A stretch of DNA of 64,000 nucleotides from the NCBI GenBank assembly GCA_963829725.1, contig CAWHJW010000012.1, forward strand, positions 190,412 through 254,411, written 5' to 3'. The translations under genes and the position numbers were made by a program. The DNA is from RYN-230 sp963829725 (GTDB lineage Bacteria > Actinomycetota > Actinomycetes > Streptosporangiales > Streptosporangiaceae). Under the pieces are notes generated by a model. It searched no databases. It was not told where the DNA came from and worked only from the letters and a program-made list of their open reading frames with translations. Positions 27,008 to 37,062 of the stretch are shown here, piece by piece. The stretch's first letter is position 1, and each line of letters begins with the position of its first letter.

Positions 27008-27231
27008 CACGTAACCCCCAGGTCAGGCCCGGTGCCGGTGTTCCCGGAGGCCGGGTCTGATGCGTGTCCGGGAGCGGTTCGGCAGACCGTTCCCGGTTGC
27101 TGTGGGCCAGTGGTGGGCCAGATCCGGCCTGGTCAGCGGCGTATGGAGAGCGGGTGCCCGGGAGCGCCCTGCGCGGGGCCGCAGTCGGTGAGCCAGAGCC
27201 TTGAGCCTGCATTTCCGCAGGTCAGGGAGGT

Positions 27232-28698
27232 CTAACCTGTCTGGGTGGAGGCCCCGGGTCCAGCTGTGTCCCGCTGGGTCCAGCTGTGGCACGGACGCAT
27301 GACGGACGGGATTCCCGGGGTCTGCGCCGGTTCTTGTGGGCCAGCGGGGGGCCAGTGGCTGGGGTTGAGGGCTTCCTCGATGTGCTGGCTGGCGATCTGG
27401 TCGCAGCCGGGTATGCAGTGGGCATAGACAGCGAGCAGGACGCGCACGCTGTGCCCGGCGCGGGCAGCGACTTCGGCGGGCGGGGCGCCGGAGGCCAGCC
27501 ACAGCGACAGCGCAGCATGACGCAGGTCGTAGGGGCGGCGTGCCCATTGGGTGCCTGCCTGGCCCGGGATGGCGGCGGCGCGGGCCTGGTGCCAGATCCG
27601 GCCATAGAGGCTTTCGCTGAGCGGACCGCCGCGGGCACCCCTGAACAGCCGCCCGTCTGCGGCGCACCCGTAAGCGTGCAGGTGATGGCGGAGGAGGCGG
27701 ACAAGCTGCGGCGGGATGGGGACTATCCGGATCGCGCCGTCGGGGCGGAGCTTCAGGCCGCGGGCCTCGCGTGGCGTACCGTTCCCTGTCCAGGCGCGCG
27801 CCGAGCGGGGGAGGGATCCAGTAAGTGTCAGCTGTCCCCAGCCGACCGGTACCAGGTCGCAGGAATCGGCGCATAGCGCGACGGCTTCGGCGGGGCGCAG
27901 TGCCGCGTAGTACAGGCAGCCGAAGAACGCGGTCAGCTCGGGACGGACCTTAGTGATCTCGGCCAGGATGGCCTGCACCTCGGCCGGGCTAGCAGCTGCC
28001 CCCGGGTTCACCGGGCAGGACGGCCTCGGGGGCGGCCAGGTGATGCGGTCCAGCGGGTTGGCCTCCAGCATTCCGAGTTCGGCTGCGTAGCTGAGGCAGT
28101 TGTGGAAGACAGCCCGCTTGCGGGTGATGGTCGTGGCCGCTGCCCGGCTCCCATCCAGGCGCAGGGCCAGGGCCTCTAGCGCGCGCCGGGTCACGGCCGG
28201 GTCGGCCAGGGCGGCCACCGGCAGCGAGTGATCCCGGGCCCAGGCCAGCGCCGTGGCCGACGAGCCGGGATCAGTGCTGGCACGGGCAGGGTTGAAGGCG
28301 TGCCCGTAGAGAGCCGTACGCAGTGCCGCTGCTGGTGGCCTGCCCCGGCCGGGTGTGATGAGGGCTGTTGTGATGGTCGCTAGCGCGTCGGCGATGCCGG
28401 CCCGGGTGCAGGCTGCTGCCAGGGGCCATTTCATCGCAGCGTAGGCCGCCGCGTGGTCCAGCCAGCTGATGGTGGCAGGCGCGCGTGTGTCCCAGGACGC
28501 CGGTTCCCCCGTCCCAGGGCTGAAGTCCAGGCCCTTGCGGGCCGCGCGGATGAGCTCGGCCCGGTAACTGTCCGCCAGCCCTCGGGTGATGAACGACCGC
28601 GACCGGGCCCGGCCGGCGGCATGCCAGCGGACCTCGAAGGGGCGGCGGCGGTCCGGCCTGCGGCGGATCGCGTGGATCCGGACATCAAACGCGTTCAT
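27232..28698 (-). CDS. int: Tyrosine recombinase/integrase of AICE or phage type
   Basis: The 488 residues have an N-terminal arm-binding region, a SAM-like core-binding domain and a catalytic domain. The latter has Arg in AALRPAEAV, RPYDLRHAALSLW (DLRH in place of HxLR) and AGHSVRVLLAVYAH, with the nucleophile Tyr. The ATG at 28698 (MNAFDVRIHAI) is preferred to a longer start. The gene ends 225 bp from the tRNA-Tyr fragment, the usual int-att arrangement of actinomycete integrative elements. No xis gene was recognised next to it. Confidence 0.9.
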   Translation of the reverse strand: MNAFDVRIHAIRRRPDRRRPFEVRWHAAGRARSRSFITRGLADSYRAELIRAARKGLDFSPGTGEPASWDTRAPATISWLDHAAAYAAMKWPLAAACTRAGIADALATITTALITPGRGRPPAAALRTALYGHAFNPARASTDPGSSATALAWARDHSLPVAALADPAVTRRALEALALRLDGSRAAATTITRKRAVFHNCLSYAAELGMLEANPLDRITWPPPRPSCPVNPGAAASPAEVQAILAEITKVRPELTAFFGCLYYAALRPAEAVALCADSCDLVPVGWGQLTLTGSLPRSARAWTGNGTPREARGLKLRPDGAIRIVPIPPQLVRLLRHHLHAYGCAADGRLFRGARGGPLSESLYGRIWHQARAAAIPGQAGTQWARRPYDLRHAALSLWLASGAPPAEVAARAGHSVRVLLAVYAHCIPGCDQIASQHIEEALNPSHWPPAGPQEPAQTPGIPSVMRPCHSWTQRDTAGPGASTQTG

Positions 28699-29067
28699 GT
28701 TAGTCAATCCCCTCGGCCACGCCGCTACGCCAGCGCTCACATGACCGGCAGCTCCGGTCCCAGGCTGGCCCGCAGAGCAGGCCCTCGGGTTAGGTGGCCA
28801 TCAGGAAGGTCAACGCGCATACCGGGCGGGTTGCGCACAAGAAGGGGGGGCGGCAGCGACAGCCACGGAGGGTGAGCGCGGCGGCATGCGTCAGAGCAAT
28901 ACATTCGGCGCAGATCGCCGACTATTCTACCCGCCGTCAGCGGCAAGCGTATGCGGTCGAGCGGCGCAGAATGCTCAATTATGAACGTCCGTGACCGCTG
29001 GGAGCTCCCGCCCGGATTGCCATCTGGGTTATTGGTGTCAAGTAGGTCTGCCGCGATCCTGTACGGG

Positions 29068-29116
29068 GAATAGTGGCTCTTCGAAGTTACAGTAACTTCG
29101 TAGAGCCAGAATAGTC
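29068..29116. mobile_element. 33-bp ISL3 end pair with a near-perfect 8-bp target duplication
   Basis: GGCTCTTCGAAGTTA (29076-29090) and TAACTTCGTAGAGCC (29094-29108) are inverted copies with one mismatch, separated by CAG. They match the termini of the ISL3 element at 19616-20172. The flanks GGAATAGT and AGAATAGT agree at 7 of 8 bases. The whole interior of an element appears to be gone. Confidence 0.75.
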
Positions 29117-29379
29117 CAGATGACCATGTGCAGGTAGTACCCGCCGTGGTGACGTCATGGAACTCGTCGCGCTGCTCCCTGCGCACAGCCGCCCGCACGG
29201 CCAGGGCCGCCCGTTCCACCTGCTGTTGTGCGCGCAAAGCCAGCTCTCCGGATGCTGCGGGACCTCAAGGCCGAGCAGCTCGCACAGCTCGTCGTAGCTG
29301 CGGTATTTCCTGCTGAGTCAGGCTGACGGTGGCGCGGCGTTCCGCCCATGGCCAGGGCCGGGTACTTGCCAGCCGGTGC

Positions 29380-29424
29380 GCTGTCGTCGCACCGATGTCG
29401 GCGAGCCATCGGTGCGACGACAGC
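29380..29424. repeat. 18-bp perfect inverted repeat with a 9-nt loop
   Basis: GCTGTCGTCGCACCGATG (29380-29397) pairs with CATCGGTGCGACGACAGC (29407-29424). No gene ends nearby on either strand, so it is not an obvious terminator. It may be a mobile-element end or a recombination site. Confidence 0.8.
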
Positions 29425-29628
29425 GGCCGGGGTTGGCTGGAGGCGTTGCCCCGCCCAGAGTCCTTTACGCTGGGCGGCGTGGCAGTGCGGCCGCGCACGT
29501 GTTACGCGCACCGGCACGACGAAGCGCTCCAGTAATGTACCCATGTGGGGGGTCCGGCAGTTTGCACGGGTAGTCCCTGCCCCTGCTTGGTAGCGCGTCG
29601 AGGCGACGCACCCCCGAAAGGAATGATC

Positions 29629-30063
29629 GTGAACTGGCAGGAGATGCTCGACGGAACGGTCAACGGCTCATTCCAGCACCCTGCCTTGCGGCGATTGGCT
29701 CTTCCCAACTTCAGTGGCTGGGAGTCTGGCCGGGTTTGGGGGGACTGGGATTTCGACCCAGAGATCTGCAACCCTGACGGGACATTGTTTGGCGGCTACT
29801 TGGCTGCCCTTGCCGACGCGACCGCCGGTCACGCTATGGCCACCACCCTCGGCAACGAGGAGGGATTTGCCACAGCGGACCTGCGCATCTCCTACCATCG
29901 TCCGGTGCGGGGTGGCCGGCTGCGGTTCGAGGGCGTCGTCCTGAGCCGGGGCCGCCAGATTGGCCACGTTGAGGTGCAGTTCACCAGCCACGACGGTGAT
30001 CTTGTGGCCACGGCGCATGCCACCGAGGCCGTGACCGCACGCCGGCGAGGTCTTGGGGACTAG
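29629..30063 (+). CDS. PaaI-type hotdog thioesterase
   Basis: The 144 residues have the hotdog fold of the PaaI/4HBT family. NPDGTLFGGYLAALADATAG carries the active-site Asn/Gly/Asp region, and ATADLRISYHRPVRGG is the second conserved strand. It hydrolyses acyl- or aryl-CoA thioesters. The GTG at 29629 is preferred because AAAGGA ends 6 bases before it. An ATG at 29623 directly abuts that motif. It is convergent with the cyclopropane-synthase gene, so a role in lipid metabolism is possible. Confidence 0.88.
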   Translation: MNWQEMLDGTVNGSFQHPALRRLALPNFSGWESGRVWGDWDFDPEICNPDGTLFGGYLAALADATAGHAMATTLGNEEGFATADLRISYHRPVRGGRLRFEGVVLSRGRQIGHVEVQFTSHDGDLVATAHATEAVTARRRGLGD

Positions 30064-30162
30064 CAGTGACTGATCCCTGACGCCGGCAGAGCTACCGTGG
30101 TTGTGGTCCTCCTTGGCGGACCGTTCTGGCCAACCGACACGTCCTCCCGAGTGGCATTGCGG

Positions 30163-31428
30163 TCAGCCGGCTGGAACGCTTCTATCGTCGAGGATTGATG
30201 GTTCCTGCATGGATCGATACGCCGGGGAGGGACGACTGCCGGGTTGGGCTGGCAGCTGCAGCAGGAGTCGGTAGGCGGTGACGGTCCCGGCGTTGAAGTA
30301 GTGGACACATCCCCACAGGTAGATCCTGAATCGCCGGTAGACGTATTCGCCCCAGCGGCTGACCACTTCGTCGCGAGCCCGGTCGAGGTTCTCGGCCCAG
30401 TGCTGGGTTGTGAGCAGGTAGCTGTGACGGTCGTTTTGGAGGGACAGCACCTCGAATGGGCTCTTGCCGACCTCTTTGAGGTAGGAGGCCAAGTGCATCG
30501 GGGTGGTGTTGCCCGGCCAGATGTGCGAGCGGACAAAGGCGCTGAACGGGTACTTCCTGCGGGAGGCGCAGGCGTCGAGGAAGACGCGGCCACCTGGGCG
30601 AAGCAGGCGTCGATACTGGGCCAGGGTGGCCGCGTAGTCGGGGAGGTGTTCGGTGACGCCGAGGTTCACGATGGCGTCGTAGGGTTCGTCGGTCGTGTGC
30701 TCCAGGAAGTGCTCGAGGAGCACCTGGCAAGGAAGCTGCTCGCGTGCGATAAGGTCGCGAACATAGCGCTCGGACTCGGCTGAGATGGTCAACGAGGTGA
30801 CCTGGATGCCTTGGCGCCCGGCATGGGCGGTGAATGCGCCCCAACCGGCACCGATGTCGAGCACGCGCCACCCAGGCCGCATCCCGCAGTCGGTGATCAC
30901 GGTGTCCAGCTTCCGTTGGATCGCTGCTTCCAGTGATTCATCATCGCGGCTGAAGTATCCGTGTGAGTAGCAGCGGGCCTGCTTGTCGAGGAAGAGCAGA
31001 TAGAAGTCCGACTCGAGGTCGTAGTGCTGGCTGATCCAGCGCTCATCGCACTTGACCTGCCCGAAGACGCGGGGCTGCACGTAGGTCGCCCACAGGTAGC
31101 CGAGCCCGTAGGTGGTGAACAGGTAGGCCAGCCGACGCTGGTCCCTCAACTCGGTTCTGAGGTCGAGCGCCGCGACCACGTCGCCGTTGAGATCGATGTC
31201 GCCGTTCAAATAGGCTTCCCCGATGCGGTTCTCATTCAGGGATCCGAGGGCGGCAACGCCGGCCTGGTTGCGAACGAGAATCTGGAAGGCGGGCTCACCC
31301 TGACCGAAGAGACGCGATGGGCGGCCGGGCAGCTGAAGCTCGAAAGCGGCGCCGGTGAACAGTCGGTCAAAGGTCCCCATGACCTTGTCTTCAGGCGGGC
31401 GACGGCTCAGGAGCGGATGATCCTTCAT
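30163..31428 (-). CDS. Cyclopropane-fatty-acyl-phospholipid synthase family methyltransferase
   Basis: The 421 residues contain an N-terminal lipid-binding region and a class I SAM methyltransferase domain with motif I VLDIGAGWGAFTAHAG. The CFA-type glutamate loop reads NLGVTEHL and the aromatic C-terminal segment reads RRFRIYLWGCVHYF. CFA enzymes add a methylene across a cis double bond of a phospholipid acyl chain. The gene lies 70 bp downstream of a desaturase on the same strand, which would make such double bonds. GC content is lower than in the flanking genes. Confidence 0.88.
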   Translation of the reverse strand: MKDHPLLSRRPPEDKVMGTFDRLFTGAAFELQLPGRPSRLFGQGEPAFQILVRNQAGVAALGSLNENRIGEAYLNGDIDLNGDVVAALDLRTELRDQRRLAYLFTTYGLGYLWATYVQPRVFGQVKCDERWISQHYDLESDFYLLFLDKQARCYSHGYFSRDDESLEAAIQRKLDTVITDCGMRPGWRVLDIGAGWGAFTAHAGRQGIQVTSLTISAESERYVRDLIAREQLPCQVLLEHFLEHTTDEPYDAIVNLGVTEHLPDYAATLAQYRRLLRPGGRVFLDACASRRKYPFSAFVRSHIWPGNTTPMHLASYLKEVGKSPFEVLSLQNDRHSYLLTTQHWAENLDRARDEVVSRWGEYVYRRFRIYLWGCVHYFNAGTVTAYRLLLQLPAQPGSRPSPAYRSMQEPSILDDRSVPAG

Positions 31429-31498
31429 TCGCAGTCCTCATAATCCTCTGGCCTGGCGCCGATGCCGCCAGTCTGGTGTCTGACAGGGTGCCTGCCGC

Positions 31499-32437
31499 TC
31501 AGCCGGTCGGCGTCCATTGCCAGGGCAGGCATCGTTGGCCCTCGAGGACTCGCTCCGATCCTTGCGATCGGACCACCCCGCGGGAGGGCAACGTTCGTCG
31601 GGCAACCTCGGGAGCATGGCCGAGGAGGATCCGTTGCGGCGGAGTTCGCACGTCATGGACCAACCCGACGGTGGAGAGCCCATAGAGCAGGTAGTAGCTG
31701 AGGTCGATCTCCCACCAGAAGAATCCCTGCCGGGCGGAGGTGGGATAGTAGTGATGATTGTTGTGCCAGCCTTCGCCGTTGGTCATCAGGGCCACGAGGA
31801 GTGAGTTGCGGCTCGTGTCGCTCGTCTCGTACCGGCGCCGACCGAACAGGTGGGCGATTGAATTCACGGCAAACGTTGCGTGCCACAGCAGGACGGTCGA
31901 CAGGAAGAAGCCAAAAAGGATCCCGCGGTATCCGCCCACGAGAGCGCAGACAATCAGGAGTACCGCAGGTCCAAGCCAATGCTGGCGATCCAGAAATCGA
32001 AGTTCCGGGTATTTGGCCAGATCCCGGATGTCCTTGTAGTCCACTGTCTTGTATTTATCGCATAGGATCCAGCCGACGTGGCTCCACCAGAAGCCTCGCT
32101 GTGGTGAGTGGATGTCACGGTCGGTATCGGCATAGAGATGGTGCTTGCGATGATGGGCGGCCCACCAAAGCGGGCCCTTCTGGGCCGCGGTCGTGCCCCC
32201 GAGGGCGAGCAAGAACTGCATCGTCCGTCCGGTCTTGAACGAGCGGTGCGAAAAGTAACGATGATACCCGGCGGTGATGAAGAACATCCGCACGAAGTAG
32301 AGCACACCGCATAGCAGCAGTGAGGCCCTGTCTGCACCAATAAGCAGGGCAGCGACGGCCAAGGCATGGAAACCAAAGAACGGCACCGAGCTTAGCCAGT
32401 TGATCTTCTCTCTCGGGTCCGGGCTTGCGTACTTCAT
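31499..32437 (-). CDS. Membrane acyl-CoA delta-9-type desaturase
   Basis: The 312 residues have several hydrophobic helices and three histidine boxes: HRYFSHRSF, HRKHHLYAD and HNNHH in EGWHNNHHYYP. This is the stearoyl-CoA desaturase (DesC/Ole1) pattern with a di-iron centre in the membrane. It probably desaturates acyl chains for the downstream cyclopropane synthase. Codon and GC use look foreign compared with the chromosomal genes to the left. Confidence 0.93.
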   Translation of the reverse strand: MKYASPDPREKINWLSSVPFFGFHALAVAALLIGADRASLLLCGVLYFVRMFFITAGYHRYFSHRSFKTGRTMQFLLALGGTTAAQKGPLWWAAHHRKHHLYADTDRDIHSPQRGFWWSHVGWILCDKYKTVDYKDIRDLAKYPELRFLDRQHWLGPAVLLIVCALVGGYRGILFGFFLSTVLLWHATFAVNSIAHLFGRRRYETSDTSRNSLLVALMTNGEGWHNNHHYYPTSARQGFFWWEIDLSYYLLYGLSTVGLVHDVRTPPQRILLGHAPEVARRTLPSRGVVRSQGSERVLEGQRCLPWQWTPTG

Positions 32438-32721
32438 GGCGTTCTACACTTTCGTTCAGAAATTCAGCAAGCATTTCGTGAGGCAGGCGCTCTGTTCCTA
32501 AGTACCCGGAAATCCTGTGACGGGGCCGATGGCGTCGACGGGGGCGGCAGACGCACGAGCAGCCTGGCTACGCGAACGCCTAGAGTATGGCCACGTAGCG
32601 GGTGTGATGTAAACCCCTGTTGGACCTCCATGGGTGTCCGCACCCTGAGGCGGCGGACGGACGCGCTGGCACGATCTGAGGCCACACTGTCACGAGGCTG
32701 AAGATGGGTCAGGCACATGGG

Positions 32722-34021
32722 TCAGCTCCGCATCCACGGCAGCGCGGCCGCGATACGCGGGACTGCCGCTGCTACCGCCGCCTCGCCGGCCTCGATATAG
32801 CGTCGCCCGAGGCTGAACCGCCGGAGCCCGATGCCAGGTACCTCCTCGCACTCCGGTGCGATCACGATGGTGCCAGGCGACCTCTGGCCTCGTATGGTCG
32901 CCTGCATCAGGTCGGCCGAGCGCAGGATCGCCTCGATTGCCGATGGCCCTCGCCCCAGGCGCTCCTGGGCCTCGGCATCATCGTGGGCCGCCGGTCGAGG
33001 CCGCCCGAGCCGCACGGCCACGACCTTATCGGCGCCCATCGCCGTCGCCGCGCTGCTCGGGACCGGATTGACGATGCCGCCGTCGACCGCGGTGTACGGT
33101 CCGATGCCCACGGCCGGATGGATGCCAGGGATCGCACTACTGCCAAGCACCGCCAGCCACAGAAGACCACGGCGGAAGACAATCTCGCGGCCGGTCTCCA
33201 GATCGGCCGCGACCACCGCCAACGGGAGCGGGAGCTCCTCGATCCGGGTCTCCAGGCAGATCTCCCGGATCTTGGCCGCCAAGGCGACGCTGGACAGCAA
33301 GCTCCGCCGCGACAGGGTCGGCCGGAAGAAGACGCTGTCGAGCGTATCCAGGAACGCAGTCGAGTCCTCAGCGCTGTGCCCCATGGCATACAGCCCGGCC
33401 ACCGCCGCGCCAATGCTGGTGCCGGCCAGGTAGTCCGGCTCCAGCCCAATCCGCGCGAGCCCTCGCAGGATGCCGATGTGGGCGTAGCCGCGGTAGCTGC
33501 CGGCGCCCAACGCGAGACCGACCTTGAGCCCGGCGAGGTCGCGGGCGACCCAGCCGAGCGCCGACACCGGCCGGTGTAGACGCGGGCAGGACGCCACGTT
33601 TCAGCTCGGCACGATCGGTGGGCGAGAGCGGCGGGATCGAGACCATCCCGCCGGCGTCCGGGCCTCGCCGTACCGGCCCATCGACCCACGCGCGAACGGT
33701 CAGTCGCCGCTCCGGCACCCTCGGGGGGCTGGCGCGTCCCACGAGCTCCACCACGGGTACGCCACCCGGGACCAGGTCATCGCTGGCGACACGCAGGAGG
33801 ACGTGCGTCGCGTCGGCATCGACTGAATTCGTGAGCGCGACCCGCTCGCGGGTATGCCAGGCGACGCTGGCAGCCAGGGCGGGCGCGAGGTCTGGGGGAG
33901 CACAGCGGTCGACCAGGAACGTCAGCCGGCCCGGCCGATCGCCCACCTCGCGCCGGTTGGAGGCGGCCCGCTTGACCAGGGCGTCGAGGTGGTCCTGCAT
34001 GACCTGTCGCTCCGCGCCCAT
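32722..34021 (-). pseudogene. Patatin-like phospholipase, frameshifted
   Basis: The patatin domain (from about 33560 down) has the oxyanion region LGAGSYRGYAHIG, nucleophile GTSIGA and catalytic DGG in YTAVDGGIVNPV. An N-terminal part in a different frame (about 34021-33600, MGAERQVMQDHLDALVKRA onward) belongs to the same protein, as in NTE-like actinobacterial patatins. The frames join near 33575. Read only from the internal start, 291 residues with the full patatin domain could still be made, so a sequencing error or a functional short form is possible. It is a lipid acyl hydrolase by family. Confidence 0.75.
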
Positions 34022-34104
34022 TGCGGTTCTCCGTTGGGGAGGGCCCGTGGCCTTGGCTGGTGTGGGTGATGGTGGCCGCGCTGCGGGTGCGGGCTCTTTT
34101 TGGC

Positions 34105-34182
34105 GCTGTCTGCGGCCGTGATCACCCGGCCGGAGAACCTGGACCGTAACCCGTCCAGTTCTTGTCCCGCTACCGTCGTCAT
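34105..34182 (-). pseudogene. N-terminal stub of an FAD-binding oxidoreductase
   Basis: The minus strand from ATG 34182, preceded by GGAGAG, reads LDGLRSRFSGRVITAADS. This resembles the start of actinobacterial FAD-linked (BBE) oxidoreductases. Homology ends after about 25 residues. Confidence 0.4.
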
Positions 34183-35258
34183 TGCCTCTCCCCTCCCTGA
34201 GTACCTGCGCGGTTGTCCTGGACGTGCATGGCTGGTTCCTCTCAGCTGGAGCGTCAGGCGGGTGAGGGCCGCGCCGGCGCTTTGGTCTAATCGTCCGGCC
34301 GCCCTGGTTCCGGGCGGCTGGCGGCAGCGCGCCCCGGCTCGATCGCTCGATCGTCGCCTCTCCATCTCCGCACGGCACACCGCCGGCGGCAAGGGGGAGA
34401 GCACGACCAGCACGGTGGTGTGGGTGCCGAAAACCTCGTCCACGTCATGCGACCAGGCGGTATTCGTTGATCAGGCCACCGACGCGAGCCTGTCTTCGGA
34501 CGCGGTACTGGCCGAGATCGACCGGTTCGGGTAGCGGTTTCAGCGGCGCGGCGCCGTGCAGGGAGCGGTGCGGCCGGTGCTGATTGTGGTGGGTCTTGCG
34601 ACACGAGGTCGCGCGTGGTGAGTGAGCTAGTTGAGGAGGTCCGGCTGATGCTGGAGACGTAGCTACAGGTTGTGTTTGACCTGTCCCCGCCGTGACGTGC
34701 GTGGCCGGTTCTGGATCGGTCGGGTGCGGAGCTCACGGAAAAGCCCAAGGGCCGCTGCTCCAGCCATGGTGGCTACAGGTGCGGGGAAGACCGATAGGGC
34801 GACTGCCAGGAAACCTTTGCTGATGCCTCGTTACACAAGCATCCCGGGCTGGGTTGCGCTGCCGGGGTGACAGGGACCAGCCGTTGAGAGGCGGCAGGCG
34901 ACGGCCGCGGAGACACCGATGGCCGGTGAGCACCGCTGTCCCCGGGGTAGAGAAGGCGCCCGGCCCGGTTGGGTCTCATGCGCGCGGAACGTGTAAACCT
35001 CGTCAGGGTCCGCCCGGCAGGCACGGGTAAGTGCAGGCCGGGCGGTAGGCCGATCGTAAGAGGGGCGGAAGTCCCTGGCGGGACAGGGTGCCCAGGAAGC
35101 GAATGCCGGTGGCTGAAAGGCAGCAGGAAAGCGAGTGCCGCAGGGCCGGGTCTCCTCCCGGGAGGTGCTCGTATAACTGGCCGGATAGCGAGCTTGATGC
35201 TCGGGCCCGCAAGGGCGCTGACGTGGGCAGGTGAGCCTTTGAGGCGAAGCGGGCGTAA

Positions 35259-37052
35259 ATGCCGGTACTGATGGGCAAGTTGGGCACTTCGGTGAACGGA
35301 CCTGAGGGCCTGCCCCCGTTTGATGGTGACGCCTGGGATTGTGTGGACTGGCGTCGCCATGAGGAGCAGGTACGGCGGCTGCGCGGCAGGATCTTCAAGG
35401 CGGTGCAGGAGGGTGACTGGCCGCTGGCCAGGAACGTGCAGAAGCTGATGCTGCGGAGCTGGAGCAGCACGCTGGTCAGCGTGCGGCAGGTGACGCAGCG
35501 CAACACGGGCCGCAGGACCGCGGGGATCGACGGGCTGGTCGCGCTGACCAGCCAGGCACGGGCCGATGTGGCGGTGCAGGTGCACGCCACGATCGGCTCG
35601 CATCAGCCTTCCCCGGTCCGGCGGGTGTATATAGCGAAAGCCCGTGATAAGACAAAAATGCGGCCGCTCGGGATTCCGGTCATTCTGGATCGGTGCCATC
35701 AGGCACGGGTGCGTAATGCGCTGGAGCCCGAGTGGGAGGCCCGGTTCGAGCCCCGGTCCTATGGGTTCCGGCCGGGCCGCGGCTGCCACGACGCGATAGA
35801 GTCCTTGTTCAGCACCCTGCACGGGAAATCTAAGCGGGTGTGGATTCTTGACGCTGATCTGGCAGGCGCGTTCGACAAGATCAGCCACGGGCACCTGCTG
35901 CAAATGCTCGGTGGTTTCCCCGCGAGGGAGATGATTGCCGGGTGGCTGAAGGCAGGGGTTTTCGAGGCTGGGAAAGGGTTCGCGCCGACCGGGGAGGGAA
36001 CTCCCCAGGGCGGTGTTATTTCGCCCTTGCTGCTGAATATCGCATTGCACGGGCTGGAGGAGGCCGCGGGTGTCCGGTACCGGGGTGGCATTCATGCCAG
36101 AACGGTGCGGGACGGCTATCCGGCGCTCACTAGATATGCTGATGACCTGGTCGTGTGCTGTCACTCCAGGCAGCAGGCCGAGCAGGTCAAGGCGCGGCTG
36201 GCCGGGTGGCTGGAGCCGAGAGGGCTGGCATTCAATGAAGCCAAAACCCGCATCGTCCCCCTTTCTGAGGGGTTCGATTTCCTCGGATTCAATCTCCGCC
36301 GCTACCCCAACGGCAAGCTGCTCATCAAACCGGGCGCCACGGCCATCAAGAGGTTCCGGAGCAGGCTTGCGAAGGAGTTCCATGCGCTCCGCGGGGCCAA
36401 CGTCGCAGCGGTACTGGCGAAAATCGTCCCGATCACACGGGGCTGGGTCGCCTACTACCGGACGGTGGTGTCGTCCGGGGTGTTCCATGCCCTGACTGAC
36501 TACCTGTGGAAACTCACCTACAAGTGGGCGCGCTGGAGCCACCAGAACAAGCCGAAACGCTGGATCGCCGGCCAGTACTTCGGAAAGTTCAATAAGTTCA
36601 GGAACGACCGGTGGGTGTTCGGCGACCGGGACACCGGCGCTTACCTGCCGAAACCGGCCTGGACCGAGATCGTGCGGCACACCCTGGTCAAAGGCGGGGC
36701 ATCACCCGATGACCCCGGCCTGGCCGGGTACTGGGCGCAACGCCGCCAGAAGGTGAAACCCCCGCTGGACTCCAGCACCGTGCGCCTGCTTTCCAGGCAG
36801 GACGGGCGGTGCAGTCTGTGCGGGGAGAACCTGCTGACCCCAGACCAGCCACCCCAGTCCCCCCAGGGCTGGGAACACTGGTTCCTGCAGGTCACCAGGA
36901 AGGCGATCGAGGCGGACTACCTGGTCTGCCACGACACGCCCAGCGCCGCACGGAGCAAGCGAACACACCTCGTACACGCAACCTGCCAACGGAGCAAACA
37001 GCCCGGACAGCGGGAAACACCATGGTGCAGCAGACAACTTGAACCGCCCTAG
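35259..37052 (+). CDS. ltrA: Group II intron reverse transcriptase/maturase with HNH domain
   Basis: The 597 residues comprise RT blocks 0-7 (GTPQGGVISPLLLNIALHGL, catalytic RYADDL), the maturase X region, and an HNH-like endonuclease. The endonuclease has CSLCGENLL and THLVHATC. The protein promotes splicing and target-primed retrohoming of its own intron. The frame is intact, so the intron may be active. Start ATG at 35259 follows the intron 5' domains. Confidence 0.93.
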   Translation: MPVLMGKLGTSVNGPEGLPPFDGDAWDCVDWRRHEEQVRRLRGRIFKAVQEGDWPLARNVQKLMLRSWSSTLVSVRQVTQRNTGRRTAGIDGLVALTSQARADVAVQVHATIGSHQPSPVRRVYIAKARDKTKMRPLGIPVILDRCHQARVRNALEPEWEARFEPRSYGFRPGRGCHDAIESLFSTLHGKSKRVWILDADLAGAFDKISHGHLLQMLGGFPAREMIAGWLKAGVFEAGKGFAPTGEGTPQGGVISPLLLNIALHGLEEAAGVRYRGGIHARTVRDGYPALTRYADDLVVCCHSRQQAEQVKARLAGWLEPRGLAFNEAKTRIVPLSEGFDFLGFNLRRYPNGKLLIKPGATAIKRFRSRLAKEFHALRGANVAAVLAKIVPITRGWVAYYRTVVSSGVFHALTDYLWKLTYKWARWSHQNKPKRWIAGQYFGKFNKFRNDRWVFGDRDTGAYLPKPAWTEIVRHTLVKGGASPDDPGLAGYWAQRRQKVKPPLDSSTVRLLSRQDGRCSLCGENLLTPDQPPQSPQGWEHWFLQVTRKAIEADYLVCHDTPSAARSKRTHLVHATCQRSKQPGQRETPWCSRQLEPP

Positions 37053-37062
37053 CGGCTTGCTT

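Larger units (their letters stand above)
28741..29628. other. Non-coding stretch upstream of int
   Basis: No open frame here is convincing. The stretch holds the ISL3 end pair at 29076-29108 and a large hairpin at 29380-29424, both listed separately. Sequences near 28870-29060 are lower in GC than the surroundings, as is common in imported DNA. Confidence 0.6.

Noticed and set aside
29380..29424. Integron attC site
   Set aside because: The perfect 18-bp stem lacks the R and L box layout and unpaired bases of attC, and no integron integrase is present.
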